Shown: positions 28,157-35,735 of the stretch, piece after piece
Layout of the letters: the number at the start of each line of letters is the position of its first letter
Numbering within the stretch: the stretch's first letter is position 1
From: Competibacter_A sp002352125
GTDB lineage: Bacteria; Pseudomonadota; Gammaproteobacteria; Competibacterales; Competibacteraceae
Direction of reading: 5' to 3'
Assembly: GCA_035441325.1 (NCBI GenBank)
Contig: DAOROA010000023.1
Location: 1 to 64,000 of the forward strand
DNA length: 64,000 nucleotides
Translations under genes and position numbers: made by a program
The notes under the pieces: model-generated
The model's database searches: none
The model's input: the letters and a program-made list of their open reading frames with translations, nothing else
Told to the model about the DNA's origin: nothing

Positions 28157-28546
28157 ATGGCAACCGTAGCGATGAAGAACATCACGGAAACCCCCATCGC
28201 CACCAACATCCGCGAATCGGCCAATAAAATCTGGCTGGCCGGACTGGGCGCTTACGCCAAGACCCAGGAAGAAAGCGAGAAGCTGTTCCAGTTGCTGGTC
28301 GAGGAAGGCGAGAAAGTCGAAAAGCAAGCCAAGAAAGCCGCCGAGGCTCGCTTCGAAGAGGCAAAGGGTAAGGTGGTCAAGTTTCGCGGCAAGGCCAGCC
28401 GGCAAATCGGCCGGCTGGAGGAGCTGTTCCAAGAGCGCATCGCCCAGGTTCTGAACCGCTTGGGCGTGCCAACCCAAGAAGATATTCAGGAGCTGACCAA
28501 ACGAGTCGAAGCTCTGAACGAGAGCATCAAATCTCTGAAGAAGTAA
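28157..28546 (+). CDS. Phasin family protein (PHA granule-associated)
   Basis: The 129-residue protein is mostly amphipathic helix and coiled coil. It opens with ESANKIWLAGLGAYAKTQEE, the signature of the PhaF/PhaI-type granule-associated family, and ends with a predicted coiled coil (VEALNESIKSLKK). Phasins coat polyhydroxyalkanoate granules and control their size and number. The start is the ATG at 28157 behind a GAGGAG site (28144-28149). The gene is followed directly by a strong terminator, so it is its own unit. No PHA synthase is in the window. Confidence 0.9.
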   Translation: MATVAMKNITETPIATNIRESANKIWLAGLGAYAKTQEESEKLFQLLVEEGEKVEKQAKKAAEARFEEAKGKVVKFRGKASRQIGRLEELFQERIAQVLNRLGVPTQEDIQELTKRVEALNESIKSLKK

Positions 28547-28573
28547 GCGGTTTCGTCGCGTCGGTTCGAACCC

Positions 28574-28610
28574 AAGGCCCCCGGCTCCGCGCTGTGGGGC
28601 CTTTTCCTTT
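28574..28610 (+). terminator. Rho-independent terminator of the phasin gene
   Basis: AAGGCCCC (28574-28581) pairs with GGGGCCTT (28596-28603) and is followed by TTCCTTTT. It starts 28 bp after the phasin stop. Confidence 0.8.
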
Positions 28611-28658
28611 TCCGGATCGCAAAGCGTTCTGACGCCTGCCGGAACGATGGCAAAACGG

Positions 28659-28838
28659 TCAAACCTGTTGCTGCACCCAGCGGTCGAGAGCTTCCACGGC
28701 ATGAACGACGTTAGGGCAATAAAGCTCCGGGAAGGCCTTTCGTCCATCCCGGATGAGCTGGGTGCTTTTCTCGTTGATGGCCAAGGTGGCGGATTGCTTC
28801 AACCCCCTTACGTTGAGGTTCAGGTGAACGTTGCGACA
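28659..28838 (-). pseudogene. Remnant resembling the N-terminus of a PLP-dependent aminotransferase
   Basis: A short reverse frame reads LNLNVRGLKQSATLAINEKS, then QLIRDGRK, and runs on to VEALDRWVQQQV and a stop at 28659. The first part resembles the beginning of class I/II aminotransferases of the type PSATLAINERS...EGR. There is no ATG, GTG or TTG start before LNLNV, and a TAG lies a few codons upstream. The second half (FPELYCPNVVHAVEALDRW) does not continue the aminotransferase pattern. I read it as a truncated or rearranged gene scrap just downstream of the MBL-fold gene. The identification is from memory of the family, with no alignment. Confidence 0.35.
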
Positions 28839-28880
28839 GACCGGCGCCTACGCAGAACGCCGCGGGCTCGATCCGCGCGG

Positions 28881-29816
28881 TTATCCCAGTTCCAGCACAT
28901 CGCCGTTGCCGATGAACAGATTCGTTTGCGAGCCATTGCGAGCTGTGCCGCGCACCACCGGCAAACCCCGCTCCAGCATTTTCTCGACGGCGGTGCGCCC
29001 GGTGCAGTGATTGCACGCCACTTTGGCGATGCCGTAGCCGCCCAAGACATTGACGACTTGCTCCCGCGCCTCGTCCCAATCTTCCAATGGCGAAATGTGC
29101 AATCCCCCGTAGATCGCGTGGATGCGCTCGCCGCCTTGGAACGTCCGGCGGGCGTAGTCCAACAGATTCAGCACGCCGCCGTGACCGCAGCCGGTCACCA
29201 TCGTCAGGCCCCGGTCCTGAAGATTGGCGTACAGGACGTTTTCGCCATCGACTTTCAAGAGGGTATGCATGGGGAAACCAGCCAGCGCCAGCCCAGGAAA
29301 CAGCACCAGCGGTCGATCGGTCGGCACGGTGACCACCTCGCCGGTATGTCCCTGCTTTTTGATGTGCGCAAACCCCGCCGGATGGAAACCTTCGGGGACG
29401 TAAATCGTGATGCCGGGACAATGCTTGAGCGTCGAGCCGATCCCCCAGAAGTGATCGAAATGCTCGTGGCTGATGACCAACGCCTCGATTTGGTCTTGCC
29501 GCAACAGTTCGTCGATACCCTCCTCGGCGAAACGGCGGTCCATCCAGGCCGGATTCCAGCCGGTATCGAACAGCAACCGGCGCGCGGTACCATCGGTCGC
29601 CTCGGCTTCCAGTAGCGCCGAAAAGCCGGCTGCGTTATCCGCGTGCAGCGCGCCGAACGGCGGCCAGGGAATAGTATATTGATCGGTTTCGGCACCGCCG
29701 GCTTCCTTGATGTCGCCGAACACGGTGGCGGTGTCGAACCAGCCGGTTTCGGAAATGCAGCGAATCGTCAATCGTCGCAGGACGCCGATATCGAGGGTTT
29801 GAGCGGTGGTTGACAT
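28881..29816 (-). CDS. MBL-fold metallo-hydrolase
   Basis: The 311-residue metallo-beta-lactamase-fold protein has the metal motif SHEHFDHFWG (HxHxDH), a further His in VTGCGHGGVLN and another in IYGGLHISP. The layout resembles proteins annotated as 7,8-dihydropterin-6-yl-methyl-4-(ribofuranosyl)aminobenzene 5'-phosphate synthase-like, a label carried by many unrelated MBL proteins; the true substrate is unknown. A cysteine- and histidine-containing stretch, KVACNHCTG, near residue 265 could bind metal. It is the last gene of a four-gene run (NifX-like, DsrE-like, methyltransferase, MBL), 66 bp after the methyltransferase. Confidence 0.85.
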   Translation of the reverse strand: MSTTAQTLDIGVLRRLTIRCISETGWFDTATVFGDIKEAGGAETDQYTIPWPPFGALHADNAAGFSALLEAEATDGTARRLLFDTGWNPAWMDRRFAEEGIDELLRQDQIEALVISHEHFDHFWGIGSTLKHCPGITIYVPEGFHPAGFAHIKKQGHTGEVVTVPTDRPLVLFPGLALAGFPMHTLLKVDGENVLYANLQDRGLTMVTGCGHGGVLNLLDYARRTFQGGERIHAIYGGLHISPLEDWDEAREQVVNVLGGYGIAKVACNHCTGRTAVEKMLERGLPVVRGTARNGSQTNLFIGNGDVLELG

Positions 29817-29882
29817 GGCGATAACCTCCTTCGGACAGATTCGTTTCTGGACCGGAACCCGGCGAGCGCGCCGTCGTCCGCG

Positions 29883-30494
29883 CTATGGCCGGTTCGCGAC
29901 TGCCAAGAACAACGGATATTCCCGCACCCCCCGGTCGGTCGCCTTTTTCATCGCGTAGCAGGTCGAAAAATCCACTTCATCGAACCCTGCGCGCATCAGT
30001 TGCACCCGCAACGCAGTTCGGTCGAAACCGTTGTGGCCGGTAAAACCGGGGCCGTGAAACGAGCCGTCTTCCCGATCCAGATCGGCGATGGCCAGCCAAC
30101 CGCCCGGCCGCAGCAGGCCGTGCAAAGCTCGCAACAACCGGCCGACATCGGCGACGTGGTGCAAGGTCATCAGGGTGTAAATCAGATCGTAGCGTTCGGC
30201 AGGCGGCGGGTCCGTCACCAGATCGAGCGCGAGCGGATGCAGATGGGAAAAACCAGTAGCGGCAATCTTGTCCTCCAACACCGCCAGCATCCCTGGCGAG
30301 CTGTCGGCCAGCGTGATTCGGCTCAATTCGGCGTGCAAGGCGAAACTCAGCAGTCCCGTCCCGCAGCCGTATTCGAGCGCGTGCCAGTCGGACGATAACG
30401 GTATTCGCCGCCGGATCGCGGCGGCGACGGCAAATGCTCGCTCCCGCTTGATCGGATCGGAGTCCCAAGTTTTGGCCTTGTCGTCGAAATGCAT
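29883..30494 (-). CDS. Class I SAM-dependent methyltransferase
   Basis: This 203-residue Rossmann-fold methyltransferase has motif I LEYGCGTGLLSFAL, the acidic residue after strand 2 (ITLADSSPGML), motif post-II YDLIYTLMTLHHV and LLRPGGWLAIADLD. It is of the small-molecule type (UbiE/COQ5-like or methyltransferase 11/12). The substrate is unknown. It lies between the DsrE-like and MBL genes with 66-bp gaps on both sides, which suggests one transcript. Confidence 0.85.
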   Translation of the reverse strand: MHFDDKAKTWDSDPIKRERAFAVAAAIRRRIPLSSDWHALEYGCGTGLLSFALHAELSRITLADSSPGMLAVLEDKIAATGFSHLHPLALDLVTDPPPAERYDLIYTLMTLHHVADVGRLLRALHGLLRPGGWLAIADLDREDGSFHGPGFTGHNGFDRTALRVQLMRAGFDEVDFSTCYAMKKATDRGVREYPLFLAVANRP

Positions 30495-30560
30495 CGCGAT
30501 GCTCGGTGCGCTGAGACCCGCTGCCAGCGGGTCGAGTTGTATGGACCGTTCGATCTTAAC

Positions 30561-30980
30561 TCACCAAGTCAGCGTCTTGGTATTGTCTTTGAATAAGGCG
30601 CCACCGGTGAGCTCGGGGTTCCCTACTTTCAGGCCGGGCAACAAATCGGCTTCTTTCACGCCGTAATGCTTCATGCACATCGGGCAAACCAAAACGACGG
30701 CGCCTTTGCTCGCCAGTTCGCCGAGCATTTTCTGGTGGTCGGCGAATTTTGTAGCATTTTCCTTGGAGCCGATGAGGACGCCTTTGTCGTTGAGGAAAAT
30801 CGTCAAGGGATGCCCGCGTTCCAGTTGACTTTTGCCAAAAGAGATTCCCATATTGGCGCGATGCGCATCGTCCGTAGTGAGATTTACGAAAAGCGGGTCA
30901 TCATTTCCCGCAAAAGTCGGGTTGACGGCACCGCCAACGACCAAGGCAAAGGCTAGCATTACTCGTAAAAAAAACTGCAT
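30561..30980 (-). CDS. Exported DsrE-family protein
   Basis: The 139-residue protein has a signal peptide (cleavage near NPTFAGND) followed by a DsrE/DsrF-like fold. It contains FVNLTTDDAHRANMGISFGK, HPLTIFLNDKGV and the cysteine motif VLVCPMCMKHYGV. DsrE-like proteins bind or transfer sulfur; exported ones are poorly characterised. Upstream by 32 bp is a NifX-like gene, and together they may handle a sulfur- or metal-containing group across the cytoplasmic membrane (inference). Confidence 0.85.
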   Translation of the reverse strand: MQFFLRVMLAFALVVGGAVNPTFAGNDDPLFVNLTTDDAHRANMGISFGKSQLERGHPLTIFLNDKGVLIGSKENATKFADHQKMLGELASKGAVVLVCPMCMKHYGVKEADLLPGLKVGNPELTGGALFKDNTKTLTW

Positions 30981-31012
30981 GGGTCGCTCCTTATCGGATA
31001 GCTCGATGGGGG

Positions 31013-31390
31013 TTATGAAAGCAATGGTGACGGACGCTCGTCTTTCCCGTGAGCGTGCGGTTTCGGCGATCCGATCGCCAGCGATCCGTCCAGGTAGGTG
31101 ATGACCGCCCGGTCCGGGTCAGTTTCCGAAGTAATCAAGGCGACGATGCCCTTAACGGCAAGGCGGTGGCTCAAACCGGACCCCATGCTCCCGGCGATCA
31201 GCACTTGCACGGCATCCAACGGATGCGGTTCGCGCGGCGAACTCTCGTGAAAAGACTGCTCGATAGGCAGCTCCAGCAAGGTCTTGCCCGCGATTTGACC
31301 GTCTTCGATATCGTAAACCCAGAACTTGCGGCATTTGCCCGCATGCTCGGTAATCGTCCGCCGATTCTGGCTCGTGACGGCAATTTTCAT
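31013..31390 (-). CDS. NifX/NifB-associated (FeMo-cofactor biosynthesis-like) protein
   Basis: This 125-residue protein of the dinitrogenase iron-molybdenum cofactor family starts MKIAVTSQNRRTITEHAGKC and contains FWVYDIEDGQ, PHPLDAVQVLIAGSMGSGL and KGIVALITSETDPDRAV. Such stand-alone domains occur widely outside nitrogen fixation, often near iron-sulfur or molybdenum genes, and no nif genes are seen here. It is the first gene of a four-gene minus-strand run. A GGAGA ribosome binding site and a perfect inverted repeat lie immediately upstream, in the gap shared with a divergent Crp/Fnr regulator. Confidence 0.88.
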   Translation of the reverse strand: MKIAVTSQNRRTITEHAGKCRKFWVYDIEDGQIAGKTLLELPIEQSFHESSPREPHPLDAVQVLIAGSMGSGLSHRLAVKGIVALITSETDPDRAVITYLDGSLAIGSPKPHAHGKDERPSPLLS

Positions 31391-31402
31391 GTCGATGTCT
31401 CC

Positions 31403-31420
31403 TTCGCGAACTCTCGCGAA
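31403..31420. promoter_or_regulatory. Inverted repeat in the NifX-like / Crp-Fnr divergent gap (possible operator)
   Basis: TTCGCGA-N4-TCGCGAA is a perfect 7-4-7 dyad 12 bp upstream of the NifX-like ATG. It could be an operator in the leader or an RNA hairpin next to the ribosome binding site. It does not match the FNR consensus TTGAT-N4-ATCAA. Confidence 0.4.
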
Positions 31421-31505
31421 ACCTTCGAAGCTCTACAGCGCTCCTAATCTGGATCAGCTACTGTTTCTCGAAACAAGACCGTTGCGCGCAAACGCGGATG
31501 ACCTC

Positions 31506-32216
31506 ATGAAATCCATTTCATCGCCGACGATTGGATCGGACGAAAGCAAATGCCTCCATTGTGCGATTCGCGACTCGGCGCTGTTCGCCGGGCTGGAAGA
31601 GCTGGGTTTTCGCCATATCCATCAGCCCATCGAAACGGTGATTTTGGCTCCCCGGGCTTTCTTGTATCGCGCGCAGGAGCGGCGCGATACCCTGTTCACC
31701 CTGCGAAGCGGCGCGATGAAACTGGTGCAATACCTGCCCGACGGCAGCCAGCGCATCGTGCGCCTGTTGCGGGACAGCGATGCCCTCGGTCTGGAAACGC
31801 TGGTTCGCCAACCTTACCAGCACGACGCCATCGCTCTCACCGATTGCGACATCTGCGCGATCCCGGCCGACGTCATCGACGAGCTGGGCCGCGAGCAGCC
31901 ACGCATCTACCAGGCGTTGATGGCACGCTGGCAGCAAGCACTAAACGAAGCCGATGCCTGGCTGACTCAATTTACCACCGGCACCGCCCGCCAGCGGGTA
32001 GCGCGGCTGTTGCTGCGGCTGGCCTGCCCGGCTTCCGACCATCGCCTGCGGCTTTTCGGACGCGAGGACATGGCCGCGATGGTGGGGTTGACCACCGAGA
32101 CCGTCAGCCGCACCATCGCCGAGCTGCGGCGGCAAGGATTGCTACGCGATCAGGATGCTCATCTCCAGAATTGCGACCAAGAAACCTTGCGCCGTATCGC
32201 CGATGGCGAGGAATGA
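31506..32216 (+). CDS. Crp/Fnr family transcriptional regulator
   Basis: The 236-residue regulator has a cyclic-nucleotide-binding-like sensor domain (to about residue 150) and a C-terminal winged helix with LFGREDMAAMVGLTTETVSRTIAELRRQ. The recognition helix carries the FNR-type E-SR pattern. Cysteines at 16 and 19 (CLHC) and a second pair (DCDIC) recall FNR, but the third N-terminal cysteine of FNR's cluster is replaced by Ala-Leu, so a classic 4Fe-4S site is doubtful. The start is the ATG at 31506; longer readings run into the divergent NifX-like gene. It probably controls that operon (inference from divergence). Confidence 0.87.
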   Translation: MKSISSPTIGSDESKCLHCAIRDSALFAGLEELGFRHIHQPIETVILAPRAFLYRAQERRDTLFTLRSGAMKLVQYLPDGSQRIVRLLRDSDALGLETLVRQPYQHDAIALTDCDICAIPADVIDELGREQPRIYQALMARWQQALNEADAWLTQFTTGTARQRVARLLLRLACPASDHRLRLFGREDMAAMVGLTTETVSRTIAELRRQGLLRDQDAHLQNCDQETLRRIADGEE

Positions 32217-32584
32217 TCCGCAAGCCCCGCACCACTGATGGCCAGACCCCTTAGCCCTTAGCATTTGTTGGCTTGATAGCAGCATGATCGGCCATAAAAC
32301 CTTACAATTAATGCGAACAAGTGCTAGCGACGCACCGGATTCCTGGCGCGATGCCACGAGTTCCGCTCGTCCCAGCCAACCAGCCGGCATCCGTTTTGCC
32401 AGTTTGCCACCCAGTTAGCCTTGGATGCATTGCGAATTCTCAAATACTCGAACCGGCTCTTCGCGCATCGAAGGAACCTTTCCCGCCCCGTATCGGGCCG
32501 GCGGCGAACAATAGCTGTCCATGCGAGCCAAAACATCCATTCACCGCCCAATCCCGGCGAAATTTCAACGGTCGGAAAGCGATC
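32217..32584. other. Gene-free stretch before the P-type ATPase
   Basis: About 370 bases. The ATPase frame is open through most of it, but the encoded sequence has no family resemblance before 32585. No hairpin terminator follows the regulator gene. It presumably holds the ATPase promoter; I see no clear hexamers. Confidence 0.45.
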
Positions 32585-35305
32585 ATGCAACCATCAACCC
32601 CCGTGCAACCCCATTGGCACGCGCTGCCCGTCGAACAGGTCTTGCGCGAACTGGATACCGCAGCCGGCGGATTGAGCGCTTCGAAAGCCATCGAACGGCT
32701 CGCCGTCCACGGCCCCAACCGGCTGCGCCCCCCCACGCAGCAGGGACCGGTGATCCGCTTCCTGCTCCAGTTCCACAACGTGCTGATCTACGTGCTGCTG
32801 ATCTCGGCTGCCATCACTGCCCTATTGGGCCACGCCGTCGATACCGGCGTGATTCTGGGCGTGGTCGTCATCAACGCCATCGTCGGTTTCGTGCAGGAAG
32901 GCAAAGCAGAATCCGCGCTGGCCGCTATCCGCAAGATGTTATCGTTGCGCGCCTTGGTGCTGCGCGACGGTCAACGCCGGGAAATTCCCGCCGAAGACTT
33001 GGTACCGGGCGACTGGGTGCTGCTGCAATCCGGCGACAAAGTGCCCGCCGATCTGCGGCTGATCGAAACCAAGAACCTGCGCATCCAGGAAGCTGCGCTG
33101 ACCGGCGAGGCGGAAGCGATCGAAAAAAACATCGATCCAGTGACAACCGAAGCAGCCATCGGCGACCGGACCGACATGGCTTATTCCGGCACGCTGGTCA
33201 GCTACGGGCAGGGCGTTGGCGTGGTGGCAGCGACCGGCGAACACACCGAGATCGGCCGCATCAGCGTGCTGCTGGAACAGGTGGAAAGCATGACCACCCC
33301 GCTGCTGCGGCAGATGGCGCAGTTCGGCCGCTGGTTGAGCGCGGCCATCGTGCTGGCGGCGGCGGCGACCTTTCTGCTTGGCGTATTCTGGCGCAACCAA
33401 CCGGCCGACGATATGTTCATGGCGGCGGTCGCGTTGGCGGTGGCGGCCATTCCCGAAGGGTTGCCGGCCATCATGACCATCATCCTGGCTATCGGCGTCC
33501 AGCGCATGGCCCGACGCAACGCCATCGTGCGCCGGCTGCCGGCGGTGGAAACGCTCGGTGCCGTGAACGTGATCTGTTCCGACAAGACCGGCACGCTGAC
33601 CCGCAACGAAATGACCGTACAGCGGGTGGTCACCGCCGAACGGGTATTCCAGGTCAGCGGCGTCGGTTACGCGCCCATTGGTGGTTTCAGCGTGAACGAT
33701 GCGCCGATCCTGGCCAAAGAAGCGGCAGATTTGCAAACCATCGCCCGCGCGGCGCGCCTGTGTAACGATGCCGTGCTGCGCGACGAAGGCGGCGAATGGC
33801 GAATGGAAGGCGATCCCACCGAAGGCGCCTTGTTGACTTTGGCTTACAAGGCCGGCCTGGACCCGGTCACCGAACAGGAACGATTCCACCGCATGGACAG
33901 CATTCCCTTCGAATCCGAGCACCGCTTTATGGCCACCTTGCACCACGATCACGACGGCCACAGCGTCATTTGCATCAAGGGAGCACCGGAGTGCGTCCTG
34001 GCGATGTGCGCCGACGAGCCGTATTCCGCCGGGTTGCGGCCCCTGCGGCGGGATTACTGGCACGAACGAATCGAAGAGCTGGCCGCAGCCGGCCAGCGAG
34101 TCCTGGCGGTGGCGTTCCGGTATGCGCCCAAGACCCAACGCACGCTAAATTTCGCCGGGATCGAGACCGGGCTGACCCTGTTGGGACTGCTGGGCATCAG
34201 CGACCCGCCGCGCGAGGAAGCGATCCAGGCGGTTCGGCAAACTCGCCAAGCTGGTATCCGGATCAAAATGATCACCGGCGACCACGGCGCCACGGCGCGC
34301 GCCATCGCCGCCCAACTCGGCATCGGCGACGGCCGCACGGTGCTGACCGGCCCGGAACTGGAAGCGATGGACGACGAGGCGCTACGCGAGGTGGTTCTGA
34401 CAACCGACGTTTACGCCCGCGCCAGTCCGGAGCACAAGCTGCGCTTGGTTGCGGCCTTGCAAGCCAACCACCAAATCGTCGCCATGACCGGCGATGGCGT
34501 CAACGACGCGCCGGCCCTGAAACGCGCCGACGTCGGCGTCGCGATGGGCATGAAAGGCACCGAAGCGGCCAAGGAAGCGTCGGCAATCGTGCTGGCCGAC
34601 GACAATTTCGCTTCCATCGCCCACGCGGTGGAAGAAGGCCGCACGGTTTACGACAATCTGCGCAAGGCGTTGTTGTTCACCTTGCCGACCAACGGCGCCG
34701 AAGCGTTGGTGATCGTGGCCGCCATTCTATTCGGCGTCACGCTACCCATCACGCCGGTGCAAGTGCTATGGGTCAACATGGTCACGGCGGTGACCTTATC
34801 TTTGGCCCTGGCGTTCGAACCGGCCGAAGCCAATATCATGCAACGGCCGCCCCGCGACGCCGATGAACCCTTGTTGTCGAAATTCATGCTTTGGCGGATC
34901 GGTGCGGTATCGGTGTTGCTGGTGATCGCACCGCTGGGGCTGTTTCTGTGGGAGGTGGAGCGCCACATGCCTTTGGAAGAAGCGCGCACGATGGCGGTCA
35001 ACGCGCTGGTGGTCGGCGAGATTTTCTTTCTGTTCAACAGCCGATACATTTACAGTTCTTCGCTGTCGCGAGAAGGGTTATTGGGCAGTCGCCCCGTCCT
35101 CACCACCATCGGTATTCTGCTAGCGCTGCAACTGGCTTTTACTTATTTTCCGCCGATGCACCGGCTGTTGGGCACGGCACCGATGGGCGTAAGAAGCTGG
35201 ATCATCGCCATCCTGGCCGGCGTCGCGGTGCTGTTGGTGGTGGAGCTGGAAAAAGCGGTTTGGCGCAGCACACGGAACAGCGCGCTTAAATCGAAATCAC
35301 CTTGA
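32585..35305 (+). CDS. Cation-transporting P-type ATPase (P2A, calcium-pump-like)
   Basis: The 906-residue protein follows the P2A order: an N-terminal cation ATPase domain (WHALPVEQVLRELDT), two helices, an actuator domain with LTGEAEAIEK (TGEA where many pumps have TGES), and M4 with AAIPEGLPAIMTIILA, the PEGL ion-site motif of Ca2+ pumps. The phosphorylation site is CSDKTGTLTRNEM near residue 333, followed by IKGAPE and GDGVNDAPALKRADVG, and a C-terminal helical domain. The likely substrate is Ca2+ or Mn2+, though an Na+ or Mg2+ pump cannot be excluded. The start is the ATG at 32585, where the family match begins. Confidence 0.92.
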   Translation: MQPSTPVQPHWHALPVEQVLRELDTAAGGLSASKAIERLAVHGPNRLRPPTQQGPVIRFLLQFHNVLIYVLLISAAITALLGHAVDTGVILGVVVINAIVGFVQEGKAESALAAIRKMLSLRALVLRDGQRREIPAEDLVPGDWVLLQSGDKVPADLRLIETKNLRIQEAALTGEAEAIEKNIDPVTTEAAIGDRTDMAYSGTLVSYGQGVGVVAATGEHTEIGRISVLLEQVESMTTPLLRQMAQFGRWLSAAIVLAAAATFLLGVFWRNQPADDMFMAAVALAVAAIPEGLPAIMTIILAIGVQRMARRNAIVRRLPAVETLGAVNVICSDKTGTLTRNEMTVQRVVTAERVFQVSGVGYAPIGGFSVNDAPILAKEAADLQTIARAARLCNDAVLRDEGGEWRMEGDPTEGALLTLAYKAGLDPVTEQERFHRMDSIPFESEHRFMATLHHDHDGHSVICIKGAPECVLAMCADEPYSAGLRPLRRDYWHERIEELAAAGQRVLAVAFRYAPKTQRTLNFAGIETGLTLLGLLGISDPPREEAIQAVRQTRQAGIRIKMITGDHGATARAIAAQLGIGDGRTVLTGPELEAMDDEALREVVLTTDVYARASPEHKLRLVAALQANHQIVAMTGDGVNDAPALKRADVGVAMGMKGTEAAKEASAIVLADDNFASIAHAVEEGRTVYDNLRKALLFTLPTNGAEALVIVAAILFGVTLPITPVQVLWVNMVTAVTLSLALAFEPAEANIMQRPPRDADEPLLSKFMLWRIGAVSVLLVIAPLGLFLWEVERHMPLEEARTMAVNALVVGEIFFLFNSRYIYSSSLSREGLLGSRPVLTTIGILLALQLAFTYFPPMHRLLGTAPMGVRSWIIAILAGVAVLLVVELEKAVWRSTRNSALKSKSP

Positions 35306-35313
35306 AGCGATTG

Positions 35314-35646
35314 ATGGACATGAAGCACTCACCAACTTCCACCGGACTCGCCGCCCCGCACCGGACGATCACCGCCGATCCCGAGTTTGCCGGGCTGGCG
35401 CCGGAAAACTTGCGGCCACCGCCGGCCGCTGGCTTGGCACTGGTAGACTGGAGAAAAGGGCAGTACAGTTCGCCGACGGTGGATTTAGCCCACGCCACGC
35501 ACGTCTCGGCCATCCGGGATGTGGCCGCCGCCGGCGTACCGGCGCTAGCCGAAATCGCCGGTTTCTACCAGGGCTGGCCGGAAATTCATCGCTTGAGCCC
35601 GGCGGCCGTGCGCCAAGCGCGCCGCGAACGGGCAGGCGGCGGATAG
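35314..35646 (+). CDS. Hypothetical protein
   Basis: A 110-residue frame 8 bp after the ATPase stop. I recognise no family. It contains TITADPEFAGLAPENLRPPP and a compact, proline- and alanine-rich centre (SPTVDLAHATHVSAIRDV), with no signal peptide or membrane segment. Codon use looks like that of the neighbours, and the close spacing to the ATPase and the downstream binding protein supports translation. It could also be a chance frame. Confidence 0.45.
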   Translation: MDMKHSPTSTGLAAPHRTITADPEFAGLAPENLRPPPAAGLALVDWRKGQYSSPTVDLAHATHVSAIRDVAAAGVPALAEIAGFYQGWPEIHRLSPAAVRQARRERAGGG

Positions 35647-35735
35647 CCCGCTACGGGATCGGCAACCGCTTCCCTCGCTCTTTGGCGAGAGAGAGCCTCG
35701 AAACATGCGAACGGGCGAACTTGGGAGAACGCATC

